The notes beneath the pieces are model-generated. The model had not been told where the DNA came from. It searched no databases and saw only the letters and a program-made list of their open reading frames with translations. DNA of 55,355 bases from an uncultured Clostridia bacterium (GTDB lineage: Bacteria; Bacillota; Clostridia; Oscillospirales; Butyricicoccaceae): positions 1-55,355 of the forward strand of contig CAJUSB010000006.1 of NCBI GenBank assembly GCA_910589115.1. Direction: 5' to 3'. Shown piece after piece: positions 41,943 to 51,500 of this stretch (positions are counted from its first letter, which is position 1; each line of letters opens with the position of its first letter). The position numbers and the translations under genes are program-made.

Positions 41943-42845
41943 ATGAATGAAGTGAAAAAAATGCCGCTCCAAGAGGCGGCGATTTGCCTGACGCCCTCCC
42001 TGCGTCTGGCCGTGGATCAGTTGCCGGAAAAGACCGCGCGCGCCGCCGAAGAACTGCGCCTGCGTGTAGGACAGCCCCCGGCCGTGTCAGGCGGCGGCTG
42101 CGAAGTTCCATTGACGGAGACCGCCGTGACAGCGGCTGACCTGCGGGAGATTGTCGCAAGGGCAGCGCGCGATTCAGTGCACAGCTACGCGGACAGCCTG
42201 CGGCAAGGGTTCCTGACGCTGGCCGGTGGGCACCGGATCGGCATTTGCGGCACCGCAAAAGTAGAGGACGGACGCTTTGAAGGGGTCCGGCAGTTTGCCT
42301 CCCTGAATATCAGGATTGCAAAGCCGGTCTTTGGCTGCGCACGTGAGGTGTATGAGCAATGCTGCCGCGATACGCTGGAAAACCTGGTCGTACTTTCGCC
42401 GCCGGGACGCGGCAAAACAACCCTGCTGCGTGATTTGATCCGGTGTGCGTCAGTGTCAGGGTATCGTGTGGCAGTTGCGGACGAGCGCGGCGAGCTGGCC
42501 GCCCTGCGCGATGGTGCACCACAGTTTGATTTGGGCGGACAGGCGGATGTGCTGGAGCTGTGCAGCAAAGAGGATGCTGTGATGCATTTGATTAAGACCA
42601 TGTCCCCGCACGTGGTGGCGCTGGATGAGATCACATCGGCGCAGGATGCAGCGGCGGTGCGGTATGCAGCGAACTGCGGCACAGCGATTTTTGCGACGGC
42701 GCACGCGCTGGATCTTGCAGATTTTAAGCGGAGGGCAGTGTATCAGCCCTTGCTGGAGGTATTCAAATATGCGGCGGAGATTGTGCTGGAGGACGGCGTG
42801 CGTGTCTGCCGGGTGCACGGGCTGAAGGAGGGTGCGGTATGCTGA
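41943..42845 (+). CDS. spoIIIAA: Stage III sporulation protein AA, ATPase
   Basis: AAA-type ATPase of the mother-cell SpoIIIA-SpoIIQ channel that links mother cell and forespore, related to secretion ATPases. About 300 residues, with Walker A LVVLSPPGRGKTTLLRDLIR, a family-typical RVAVADERGELAA, and MSPHVVALDEITSAQDAAAV carrying the Walker B aspartate/glutamate. The start is uncertain among GTG 41934, ATG 41937 and ATG 41943; I prefer 41943 because AGGTGA lies 5 bases upstream. First gene of the operon; overlaps spoIIIAB by 7 bases. Sigma-E control is expected from the family. Confidence 0.94.
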   Translation: MNEVKKMPLQEAAICLTPSLRLAVDQLPEKTARAAEELRLRVGQPPAVSGGGCEVPLTETAVTAADLREIVARAARDSVHSYADSLRQGFLTLAGGHRIGICGTAKVEDGRFEGVRQFASLNIRIAKPVFGCAREVYEQCCRDTLENLVVLSPPGRGKTTLLRDLIRCASVSGYRVAVADERGELAALRDGAPQFDLGGQADVLELCSKEDAVMHLIKTMSPHVVALDEITSAQDAAAVRYAANCGTAIFATAHALDLADFKRRAVYQPLLEVFKYAAEIVLEDGVRVCRVHGLKEGAVC

Positions 42846-43357
42846 AGCTGTTAGGAGCAATATTGATGATTGGCGGAGGCGGCGCGCTGGGTCTGGCGGC
42901 GCGGCAGGGGCTGCGGGAGCGTATAACGGCGATTGACGGCTTTTTGAAAGCATTCGAGCGGATTGAAAACGAGATTGTGTACCGGCTGACGCCTTGTGAC
43001 GAGCTGATGACATTGCTGGCGGAGGAAGGGGAAGCACAGATACAGCCGGTATTCAGCGGCATTGCGGAGCGGCTGAAACGGAGTGATGGATTATCTTTGC
43101 CGTACAAGTGGGGGCGAGCGATACAGGAGGAGGGTCCGGCGTGCGGCCTGAAGGGGGAAGAAATCGGCATATTGTGTGATGCGGCTTCATTTTTGGGGCG
43201 GTATGATAGTGAGCAGCAGCGGCATTCACTGCGTCTGACGCAGTCGCGTCTGCGGGCGGTGCGGGAGGAAGCGGCGGATGATTTGAAGAACAAGGGCAGC
43301 TTGTACCGTACTTGCGGGCTGGTGCTGGGCGTATTGGCTGTGATAGTGCTGTTGTAG
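42839..43357 (+). CDS. spoIIIAB: Stage III sporulation protein AB
   Basis: Mother-cell membrane protein of the SpoIIIA complex. The 172 residues have one N-terminal and one C-terminal hydrophobic segment (LLGAILMIGGGGALGLAA and LYRTCGLVLGVLAVIVLL) around a helical middle domain (RITAIDGFLKAFERIENEIV), the usual plan, which resembles GspF-type secretion proteins. It overlaps spoIIIAA by 7 bases and is followed after 11 bases by spoIIIAC. Confidence 0.94.
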   Translation: MLKLLGAILMIGGGGALGLAARQGLRERITAIDGFLKAFERIENEIVYRLTPCDELMTLLAEEGEAQIQPVFSGIAERLKRSDGLSLPYKWGRAIQEEGPACGLKGEEIGILCDAASFLGRYDSEQQRHSLRLTQSRLRAVREEAADDLKNKGSLYRTCGLVLGVLAVIVLL

Positions 43358-43368
43358 AGGGAGCGAGG

Positions 43369-43566
43369 ATGATGAATGTAGACCTGATATTCAGGATTGC
43401 GGCGGTGGGGATACTGGTGGCGGTATTCAATCAGCTGCTGATAAGGTCGGGGCGGGAGGAGCAGGCGCTCATGACGACGATAGCGGGCCTGGTGGTAGTC
43501 ATGATGATCCTGGTGCAGGAGATAGGCGAGTTATTCACGATGATGAAGGCGGTGTTTGGCTTTTGA
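43369..43566 (+). CDS. spoIIIAC: Stage III sporulation protein AC
   Basis: A 65-residue two-helix membrane protein (VDLIFRIAAVGILVAVFNQL, then MTTIAGLVVVMMILVQEIGE), matching the short length and LIRSGREEQA loop of SpoIIIAC. The start may be ATG 43369 or ATG 43372; AGGGAG lies 5 or 8 bases upstream respectively. Its stop overlaps the TTG start of spoIIIAD by 4 bases. Confidence 0.93.
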   Translation: MMNVDLIFRIAAVGILVAVFNQLLIRSGREEQALMTTIAGLVVVMMILVQEIGELFTMMKAVFGF

Positions 43567-43952
43567 GTGGGCTGATGCAGGCGGTAGGTGCGGCGGTTGT
43601 CTGTGCGGTGTTGGCGCTGACGATTAAGAAGGAGAGTGCGCCGCTTAGCTGGGGTCTGGCGCTGGCTGGGGGGATCTATGTTATTTTCGCGGCGGTATCA
43701 TCGTTGCGGGCGGGGGTAGCGGAGGCGCAGCGTTTGATCGTGGCGAGCGGGCTGAACAGCGGGATATACATACCGGTTGCGCAGGTAGTAGGGATCGGGG
43801 TACTGGTGCGGGTTTCGGGGGCGTTGTGCAGGGATGCGGGGCAAAGCGCATTAGCGGCCAAGCTGGAGCTGGCGGGAACGGCGGCGGCGGTAGCGGCGAG
43901 CCTGCCGTTATTCCGCCAGGTGCTGGACGTAGCCTCCTCCCTCGCCTCTTAA
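43563..43952 (+). CDS. spoIIIAD: Stage III sporulation protein AD
   Basis: A 129-residue membrane protein with about four hydrophobic segments (VGAAVVCAVLALTIKKESAP, LSWGLALAGGIYVIFAAVSS, YIPVAQVVGIGVLVRVSGAL, ending AASLPLFRQVLDVASSLAS). The start is probably TTG 43563, overlapping the spoIIIAC stop; ATG 43575 is the alternative but would leave only three residues before the first conserved VG. A repeat element follows the stop, an unusual break in this operon. Confidence 0.92.
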   Translation: MSGLMQAVGAAVVCAVLALTIKKESAPLSWGLALAGGIYVIFAAVSSLRAGVAEAQRLIVASGLNSGIYIPVAQVVGIGVLVRVSGALCRDAGQSALAAKLELAGTAAAVAASLPLFRQVLDVASSLAS

Positions 43953-43960
43953 GAGGAAGC

Positions 43961-44148
43961 CCCCGGGCGATGTCCTCCGCAGACGGCGCCAAAGGGCTCT
44001 GCCCTCTGGACACCCGCAATTTTTTCGAGAAAAAATTGAGTAAAAGCTTCATTCCGCCTGCGGGCGGGGACGAAGGATTTCGGTGCACTGACGAGGTAGC
44101 AAGCTGTGCGGACCAGCCGGCCAAAAGGGAGGGCCGGCTGGTCGGGCA
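43961..44148 (-). repeat. Dispersed repeat element, copy 9, inside the spoIIIA operon
   Basis: All modules are present in minus orientation: central hairpin CCAAAGGGC, loop TCT, GCCCTCTGG (43989-44009), AT palindrome (from 44017), GAGTAAAAGCTTC, CCGCCTGCGGGCGGGG, and GC hairpin GACCAGCCGGCC/GGCCGGCTGGTC (44111-44143). It lies wholly between spoIIIAD and the spoIIIAE RBS. Confidence 0.9.
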
Positions 44149-44178
44149 GCGGGAAAGGCTCCGTATAAGGAGGGAAGT

Positions 44179-45288
44179 ATGAAAAGGGTTATTTGTATAT
44201 TATTTGCGGTAGTGATATATGCGGTGGTGCTGCCGCGTGCGCTGGCGTATGATGAGGAACGGTTTGGGCAGCAGATGGATGCGATTGGCGGGGGGACGCT
44301 GACGGAGAGTTTAACGCCTGCACAGCGTGGATATCTGGGCGGGATTTCGGTCACGCCGGAGACCAATTTATGGGAGTCGTTTTTGGGGCTGCTGCGCCGT
44401 GCGTGGCAGGATGCAGCGGGTTCTCTGCGGGGGACGCTGCGCAGCTTGACCAAGTTGTGTGTGATAGCGGTATTATGCGGCTGTGCGAATGGATTTGCGC
44501 AGGAGAACCGGCAGATTATCACGATGGGCGGCGCGTTAGCGGTGGCGGTTGTATTGTTTGGAGATTTCCAGTCGGCGCTTCATGCGGTGCTGGATGCGAT
44601 TGAACAGGTGGGAGTATTAGCGGCGGGGATGTTCCCGGTCATGGCGGCTGCGCTGACGCTTACCGGCGCAGCCGGGACGGCGGCGGCAACCCAATCTGCG
44701 GGGATGTTTGCGTTTGATTTGGTGATCCGTCTGATTGAGAATTTGTTGGTACCGGCGGTTTGTGCGTATATTGCGGTATTGACGGTGAATGCAGCGGTTG
44801 GAGGCGATTTGCTGGGAAGTTTGGCGGCGCTGATCCGCTGGGCGGTGACTGGAACGCTTAAGCTGGTACTGACGGTATTTATTACGTTTTTGACGTTGGG
44901 GGGCGCGGTTTCCGGTTCGGTTGACCAGCTTTCATTGAAGGCGGCGCGGTTTGCGGTGTCGGGCAGTGTTCCTGTTGTTGGGGGGATTATTTCTGACGCG
45001 GCGGAAACCATGCTTTCCGGGGCGGTACTGGTAAAAAATGCGGTTGGCATTCTGGGGATGCTGTGTGTGACGGCGGTATGTTTGGTGCCTTTTTTACAGG
45101 CTGGGGCTTCGTATTTGTTGTTTAAGGCTGGGGCGGCGGTGCTTTCGCCTGTTTGCGGGCGGGATCTTGGCTCCATGCTGGGCGGTGTTGGAGAAGGGGT
45201 CGGGCTGCTGCTGGGGATGCTTGGCACCTGCTGTGCGATTTTGTTTTTTGAGATGGTGCTTGCGGTCATGCTTGTCAAGGCCGGATAA
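44179..45288 (+). CDS. spoIIIAE: Stage III sporulation protein AE
   Basis: Polytopic membrane component of the SpoIIIA channel. The 369 residues have a signal-like N-terminus (VICILFAVVIYAVVLPRALA) and about seven further hydrophobic segments, with the family regions EQVGVLAAGMFPVMAAALTL, LKLVLTVFITFLTLGGAVSG and ARFAVSGSVPVVGGIISDAA. AAGGAGGG precedes the ATG. It is separated from spoIIIAD by 226 bases containing repeat copy 9, whereas all other junctions in the operon are tight or overlapping. Confidence 0.94.
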   Translation: MKRVICILFAVVIYAVVLPRALAYDEERFGQQMDAIGGGTLTESLTPAQRGYLGGISVTPETNLWESFLGLLRRAWQDAAGSLRGTLRSLTKLCVIAVLCGCANGFAQENRQIITMGGALAVAVVLFGDFQSALHAVLDAIEQVGVLAAGMFPVMAAALTLTGAAGTAAATQSAGMFAFDLVIRLIENLLVPAVCAYIAVLTVNAAVGGDLLGSLAALIRWAVTGTLKLVLTVFITFLTLGGAVSGSVDQLSLKAARFAVSGSVPVVGGIISDAAETMLSGAVLVKNAVGILGMLCVTAVCLVPFLQAGASYLLFKAGAAVLSPVCGRDLGSMLGGVGEGVGLLLGMLGTCCAILFFEMVLAVMLVKAG

Positions 45289-45320
45289 CGATTTTGACGT
45301 GGCCGGGAAGGGAGGTCGCT

Positions 45321-45803
45321 GTGCTGGATGTTTTCCGTCAGATGCTGGTCAACGTATCGGTTGCCGGGATTTTTGCGGGGGTCGCCCTGCAATTTGTGAA
45401 AGAGGGCCCTGTGCGGGAGGTTGTGCGCGTAGCGGCGGGGCTGATGATGACGCTTGCTTTGCTGCTTCCGCTGGCCGGATTGCCAGCCGCAGGGCTGTTG
45501 TTTGATGATGCTTTGGGCGAGCTGCAAAGCGCGGCGGCCTTTGCGGCGGCGGAGAATCAGCGGGTAGCAGCCAGTTCGGTTGGGAATGCGATTGCGGTTT
45601 ACATTCAGGACCGTGCGTCTGAGATGGGGGTGAAGTGCACTGCTGCCGTACAGATGGAGAGTGACGAAAGCGGGCGGCTGGAAACCCGCCAGGTGACCCT
45701 TTGGATAGAGGGTGCGGATGAGGACACGCGTGCGGCTGTTTGCCAGATGGTGGCGCAGGAATGTGGAATACCGATCTACTTAATGGAGGTTAAGGGACGA
45801 TGA
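45321..45803 (+). CDS. spoIIIAF: Stage III sporulation protein AF
   Basis: A 160-residue protein with two N-terminal helices (MLVNVSVAGIFAGVALQFV, VVRVAAGLMMTLALLLPLAG) and a soluble alpha/beta domain with the ring-building fold reported for SpoIIIAF/AG/AH-type proteins (VTLWIEGADEDTRAAVCQMV). I chose GTG 45321 because GGGAGG lies 5 bases upstream; a TTG at 45294 without RBS would add nine residues. Overlaps spoIIIAG by 4 bases. Confidence 0.88.
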   Translation: MLDVFRQMLVNVSVAGIFAGVALQFVKEGPVREVVRVAAGLMMTLALLLPLAGLPAAGLLFDDALGELQSAAAFAAAENQRVAASSVGNAIAVYIQDRASEMGVKCTAAVQMESDESGRLETRQVTLWIEGADEDTRAAVCQMVAQECGIPIYLMEVKGR

Positions 45804-46327
45804 AAAAGGAGGAGTTGAGGGAGGCGGCGGTGCGTTTTCGTACAGCGCTGACGAAGTACCGTTATGCGGTAGCTGTGCTGTTGGCCGGGGCGCTGCTGCT
45901 TTGCGTGGGCGGCAGGGGGCATGATACCCCAAAGGCTGCCGAACAGGATACGCAGGCTTTTGTCCTTGCGGATTTTGAGCGCTCGGTGGAGGCGCGGCTC
46001 GCTCGGATTGACGGTGTAGGGCAGCTGGAGCTGATGCTGACGCTGGAAGCCTCCGAGGAGGCCGTCTATGCTTCCAACACGCGGGAGAGTGCGGGCGGCG
46101 GCCAGGGCGGCTCGCGGGAGCAGAGTATTACCGTTGTCTCTGACAGCGGATATGGCCAGCGTCCGGTTACGGTGAAGGAGATTTTCCCGACCTTTCGGGG
46201 TGCGGTTGTGCTTTGTGAGGGTGCGGATAATATTCATGTGCGCTGTGCAGTGGTTGAGGCGGTCAGCACGCTTTGCGGGATTGGTTCGGACAAAGTTGCT
46301 GTACTGAAAATGCAGCCGGGTGAATAA
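45800..46327 (+). CDS. spoIIIAG: Stage III sporulation protein AG
   Basis: Ring-forming component of the SpoIIIA-SpoIIQ channel. The 175 residues have one N-terminal membrane helix (YAVAVLLAGALLLCVGG) and a ring-building domain (RIDGVGQLELMLTLEASEEA, VTVKEIFPTFRGAVVLCEGA). The start overlaps the spoIIIAF stop (ATGA); the spoIIIAF end provides the RBS GGTTAAGGG. Confidence 0.93.
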   Translation: MKKEELREAAVRFRTALTKYRYAVAVLLAGALLLCVGGRGHDTPKAAEQDTQAFVLADFERSVEARLARIDGVGQLELMLTLEASEEAVYASNTRESAGGGQGGSREQSITVVSDSGYGQRPVTVKEIFPTFRGAVVLCEGADNIHVRCAVVEAVSTLCGIGSDKVAVLKMQPGE

Positions 46328-46418
46328 GATTAAAACGAAACGGCAGGCGGCGGGGGATTCCGGCGGTCCCGGATGGGGGCCGGTCAGCCCGCCCCGGAAG
46401 GCGAGGAGGAATTTTATT

Positions 46419-46964
46419 ATGGTAAAAGTACGAAAACGCGGTGCGGTGTATGGGGTCATTGGGCTAATGCTGTGCGTGGCTGTTTACCTCAACTGGAGCT
46501 ATGTCAAGACGCCGGATGATCTGGTTGTCGCCGGTCAGGTCGAGGATGAGCTGGCACAGGCGGCTGATGCTGCCGCCGAGGCAGAGGCGGGCAATGCGGC
46601 GGCCACAGCTTCGGATTATTTTGCGCAGTCCCGGCTTTCGCGCGAGCAGGCGCGGGATGAGGCAATCAGCATTCTGAAAGAAACCGTTGAAAGCGCTACA
46701 GCGGATGACGGTGCAAAGGAAGCTGCCAGCGCAAAAATTTCCGTACTGGCAGAGAATTCGGTAACAGAGGCCCGGGTGGAAAGCCTGATTAAAGCGAAAG
46801 GCTATGCTGAGGCCGTTGTACTGATTGGGGATGATAGCCTGAGTGTGATTGTGCAGCCGCCGACGGGTGGATTTGCCGCATCGGATGCAGCTACCATAAA
46901 AGATATTATTGTGACCGAGACGGCGTTTGCTGCCGATCAAATTAAAATCGTGGAAGCCGGATGA
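46419..46964 (+). CDS. spoIIIAH: Stage III sporulation protein AH
   Basis: Mother-cell partner of forespore SpoIIQ. The 181 residues have an N-terminal membrane helix (VYGVIGLMLCVAVYLNWSYV), an Ala/Glu-rich linker and a C-terminal domain of the YscJ/FliF-like ring type (ENSVTEARVESLIKAKGYAE). ATG 46419 is set by GAGGAGGA upstream; a GTG at 46320 that would overlap spoIIIAG lacks an RBS. Last gene of the operon, followed by a terminator. Confidence 0.93.
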   Translation: MVKVRKRGAVYGVIGLMLCVAVYLNWSYVKTPDDLVVAGQVEDELAQAADAAAEAEAGNAAATASDYFAQSRLSREQARDEAISILKETVESATADDGAKEAASAKISVLAENSVTEARVESLIKAKGYAEAVVLIGDDSLSVIVQPPTGGFAASDAATIKDIIVTETAFAADQIKIVEAG

Positions 46965-46975
46965 ATGGAGGCACA

Positions 46976-47016
46976 AAAAGTCCCGGGAACGGAAAGACCG
47001 TTCCCGGGATGATTTT
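46976..47016. terminator. Bidirectional terminator after spoIIIAH
   Basis: TCCCGGGAACGG, loop AAAGA, CCGTTCCCGGGA, with AAAAAG before and TTTTT after. It serves the spoIIIA operon and possibly the convergent SLH gene. Confidence 0.88.
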
Positions 47017-47089
47017 TGAGATGGATACTGTCAGTGAGGGAAAATCACCCGCCGCAGTGGGAAAATATCCCTGCCTGATAAACAGATCC

Positions 47090-48526
47090 TTACGTGAAGC
47101 TCTGGCAGAAACGCATCAGGATAGATGCAGCCTGTGCACGTGCCGCGCCGCCGGCGGGGTCAAGTGTACCACGGTTCGTGCCGGAGATCAGGTTCTGGCT
47201 GACTGCCCAGCGCATGGACTCTGTTGCATAGTTGGAAACCGCAGATGCATCAGAGAATGTGCTCAGGTCAGCAGAAGCCGCTGTCGGATAACCCTTGTAC
47301 TGCGCATAGCGGTACAGGATAGAAGCGAATTGCTCGCGCGTAATAATGTCATTGGGCTTAAACTGGCCATTAGAATAGCCGCTTACAATGCCGTTTGACG
47401 CTGCCCATGCGACCGCATCCGTGTAATACTGGCCTGCCGTTACATCCGGGAAGGTGCTGGCCGGTGCTGCCGGAGAACCTTCCAGACGGTGCAGGATGGA
47501 AACGATCATTGCACGGTTGATGGACATATTCGGAGAGAATGCGCCGCTGGAGGTGCCCGACATCATGCCCTTTTGATAGACGTACTCTACCGCGCTGTAA
47601 TACCAGTCGCTGGTTGCTACATCCATGAACGGCATCTGTGCCGGAGCCGATGCATTTGCGGAGGCCTTAAATGCAGCCTCTACCGTGACGGCGCTTCCCG
47701 GCATGGTGAAAGTAAAGATGCCATCACCTTCGTCTGTCAGCTCAATTTCACGGCCGCGGCTGTCGAGCACTGTAATGCTGTCCAGCTCGTATCCGTCATC
47801 CGGCGTAACAGTAACGGTGACCTTTTCGCCCTTTTCCGCATTGGAGGGAGAAAGTTTTACATTGCCGTTGCTGGTTTTGGAGGTGCTGACCTTATACGTC
47901 GTGGGTTCCACCGGGGCGGACGAGGAATTGCTGCCCGGCTCACGCTGAACGTGTGAGCTGCCGCCGCTGCTGCTTCCGCCGGTGCTGCCGGTGTTGTCAT
48001 TATTGTCCGCCGTCCGTTCACGGACAGTGACCGTCAAATCCTTTTCTGGAACCGGATGCTGACGCTCATCAAGCAGGGTGAGCCTGCCGGTTGCATTGAA
48101 CTTATGGGTCTTTTCGGACTGGAATTTAATCGTACCGAGTGACAGGATGCCGTCACGGTCAAGCCGCAGCGGGGAATCCAGATAGACGGTGATGGTAGTG
48201 CGTTCTTTATCTTTCGTGTCGTCCTGGAACGATGAAAGGGTCGTTGCGGCAGTGATTTCCTTCGCGGGATCGGCAGAATCATCCGTGTAATTGTTATTCG
48301 GGTCCGGAATGATTTCTTCGGGATAGTGCAGGCCGTCCAATGTCAGCTCGACCTGTGCCGAGTGGATCTGCGTATCCGCAGGTAAATTCTTGACGACCAG
48401 CTCGGCAAATTGGCCGAGCACTTCAAATTCGACCACCGGGTCTCCGGCGGCGGCCGCCGCCGTGGGAAGCGTGCTGAAAAGCACGCTTCCCATCAGCAGC
48501 GCCGAAAGAGTTCTTTTCATCTTCAT
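47090..48526 (-). CDS. Exported SLH-domain protein with cohesin-like N-terminal domain
   Basis: A 478-residue exported protein: signal peptide MKRTLSALLMGSVLFSTLP; a beta domain (about residues 28-170) with the pattern of cohesin-type modules (FEVLGQFAELVVKNLPADTQ at its start, DGILSLGTIKFQSEKTHKFN near its end); a Ser/Gly linker (about 175-205); a beta-repeat domain (VTVTPDDGYELDSITVLDSR, ending FTMPGSAVTVEAAF); and three SLH repeats (YYSAVEYVYQKGMMSGTSSG, AASNGIVSGYSNGQFKPND, WAVSQNLISG). SLH repeats should attach it to the wall polymer. It overlaps the M60/dockerin gene by 4 bases (ATGA), so it is translationally coupled and may anchor that enzyme. The cohesin call is inference from strand pattern only. 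Confidence 0.87.
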   Translation of the reverse strand: MKMKRTLSALLMGSVLFSTLPTAAAAAGDPVVEFEVLGQFAELVVKNLPADTQIHSAQVELTLDGLHYPEEIIPDPNNNYTDDSADPAKEITAATTLSSFQDDTKDKERTTITVYLDSPLRLDRDGILSLGTIKFQSEKTHKFNATGRLTLLDERQHPVPEKDLTVTVRERTADNNDNTGSTGGSSSGGSSHVQREPGSNSSSAPVEPTTYKVSTSKTSNGNVKLSPSNAEKGEKVTVTVTPDDGYELDSITVLDSRGREIELTDEGDGIFTFTMPGSAVTVEAAFKASANASAPAQMPFMDVATSDWYYSAVEYVYQKGMMSGTSSGAFSPNMSINRAMIVSILHRLEGSPAAPASTFPDVTAGQYYTDAVAWAASNGIVSGYSNGQFKPNDIITREQFASILYRYAQYKGYPTAASADLSTFSDASAVSNYATESMRWAVSQNLISGTNRGTLDPAGGAARAQAASILMRFCQSFT

Positions 48527-51500
48527 GGCGTTACCTCATCATTCGAAAGGATGATATAGGGAAGGTCTGTGCCACCGGGGCTGTGGATCCACAGCGTTTC
48601 AGCGGTCTTGCGCTGTGACTCGGTGGTGTTTGCATCATCGGTGCGGTACAGCTCAATCTTGAGTCGGCTCGGCAGCAGGTTTTCACCATTGCAAATGCTT
48701 GCGCTGCCTGCGTCCTCACCGGTGCCAAGCGGCTTCTGGAGATCCTGCTCTGCCTTGACATCCAGCACGAACAGGAAGATACCATTGCTGATATCGCCGA
48801 TTTCCTCACCCTCGTGAAGCTCGGAGAAGATATAGCTGCTGCCGGCAACATCACGGACAACCGGTTCGGGTGCTGCGCCTGTCTCGTCATCGTTCGGGGT
48901 TACAGTGAATTCACCAACGGCCTTCGCGTAGATATAGGCCGGGTCACCGCGGAAGGTGCCTACTACTACAATAGAGTCTGCCGGAATATCACCATACGCC
49001 TCTTTGAGCTTGCCGATGGCTGCGCCGTTCTCCATGAACGCGACATCATCACCCGGATAGTCGATCAGCAGTACGTTTTCTGCTGTTACGCCTGCTGGCA
49101 GGGTGACGGTGACGGTCTTTGCGTCATAGGTCCAGATACGGGCATCGCTCGGGTCAGCAGCGCCGGGCTTTTGCAGATAAGTGACAAAGTCCGTTGCTGT
49201 GTCCGCTGCCAGGTTTGTGGTTTCGCCCTGACGCGGGGTGTGGCTCTTACCGTTGATATCTGTTACGGTTACGGTCAAAGTTTCCTTTTCTCCGCCGTGG
49301 CCGACCAGCTTGACGCCGGATACCTGCATACCTTCCGTTGTGTTCTTCGCAGTGAAGGTAACAGCGCCGTTTGCCTCTGTCAGGGTATAAGCCTCTGCGG
49401 GAACCGTTGAATCATAAGCAATCCGAATCTCGGGCGGTACAGAGTTTGCCTCTGCAATTTTATTGCCCAGCGTGTCATATGCCTTGACAGAATAGGTAAA
49501 GGTCTTATGGTTAGCAGAACCAATCGTATCAACGTATTCGAGCGGTGCTTTACCATCCGATATTACGAAGTCAACCGATTTTCCGCTGCGGATGATTTCA
49601 TAGCCCTGTACCTTGCCTGTGATAGACGGCGTGATGGTCAGCGTGACATCTTTTTCCGTTACGCTGGCGGTTACAGAGATTGTGCCGGTGGCTGCGTTTT
49701 CACCGTTGAGGCGGTCGCGGCGGCTCTGGTCGTTCAGATACCAGATTGCGCGGGGCTCTTCGCCAAGTTTAGCAAGCTCAGCCTTGACGGAATCGCTCAG
49801 GGTCATGCCCCAGCGTACAAAGAACTCGGTCAGGTTCTTGCCTGCGGTTTTGGATGCAACGACAGCAAACCTCTCGTCAGGGGATTCTGCCGGGCCCCAA
49901 TCCTTGCTCTTCCACGCCTGGAAGAAACGGTTATAGAAGTCCATTGGCTTGTCGCCCTCGTCATAGGCGAGGTGCAGCTGCCAGTACATTGCAAGCTGGG
50001 TAAATACGTCGTTGGACATACCTGGGGTCTGCTGCGCAACCTTCTGGAATGCCTTTGGATATTTGCCGCTGTTTTCAAGGCGGGAGGGAAGGGTATTCTG
50101 CTTTCCATCAAAGGTCTGTACCATGATGGAGTAAATATTGTTGGTAATCTCGGCCTTGCCAAGCAGGTCCATATTGTGGCCGATTTCGTGAGCGATACCC
50201 CAGCCGAACAGGCCGTTGCCGCCGCTGGTGATACCGTCGGCGGGTACGGGCATACCGCTTACCATGCCTGCGCAGGAGCCTGCGCCAATGCCGATATGGC
50301 TGCCAGCCGCGTACATGAACGCGCCTGCAAACATCTGCATACAGCGGACGTTCTGACGAACAGCAAAGTCACTTGATGGCTGTTCGATGTCATAGCCTTG
50401 CGTTGTCCGGCAGATATCCATGATCTGCTCCCACGCCTGAACGGTATTCAGGATCTGATCTCTGTTTTTACCGCTGACAGACGATGCCGGAATGGAGAGG
50501 AGCACGGACGGGGTGGAAATTTCGGTCACGTTCTTCGGGTTGCTCTCGCTTGTATTGGAACCCAGCGTGCCAATATAGGTTTGCAGCTCGGTCAGATAAG
50601 CGTCAACAGCTGAATTCTTATCTGCATCCGACATATGGAGCCAATTCAGCAGGTCAAGGGACGGGATATCGGTTGCCCCCAGAATGTGAATCTTGATTTC
50701 GCTGCCCTTATCGCCGGTATAGGTATAATACAGGCTGCCGCCGCTGGCGCCTGCCTGCGAGCCAATCTTAGGAATGGTAATTACATTACGTCCAGCGGTG
50801 AGTGTGCCGAGAGGTGCGCGCCATGCGGAAGCCTCTGCATTGACCTGGGTCGCATACAGCTGAACGGATTCGCCAGCCGGGATATCCGCATATACAGCAA
50901 TCGTATCGCCTGCATTGGCAGATGCGCCAAGGGGCTGGAGTGTGCTGTGGCCGGTATTCAGCGAGTTAATGCTGTTCAGCAGAACACCGTTGGTCTTGCC
51001 GGTTGTCAGCAGGGCGCGGGCCAGCGCGATTTCCTTCTCGTGGATAGCAGGGTAGAGGCAGTAGTTGCGCTGCTGCTCAAGGAGTGCCTCTACAGCGTCA
51101 ATTTTTGCTGCATCCACGCCAGCTGCAAGCTCGGTAAAGGTGTTGTTGGCAAAGAGCTTGCGGATGTTTGTAGGAACGTCAGTCTCTTCGTCATATTCCA
51201 TGAACATCAGTTCGGACAGGCTGGTCAGATTATAGCCGGCCTGCTCTACTGCAATGCTGACTTTTTTCACATTTTCGACCGGGCCAAAGGGCAGTACCGC
51301 AAACTTGGTCTGTGAAGGATTATTGCGTACGCTCGGCCAGGTTTTCATGCAGCCGCTGTTGCCGGTTGCGCCGTCATCCACGCCGCCGCCGATGGGATCG
51401 GGGACAATCAGACGGCCCTTGCCGCTGAGATCGTCGCTATCATACCAGACCTGTACGGCATAAACGCGGAGCCAGTTCGGGTAGTTGCCATCCAGACGGG

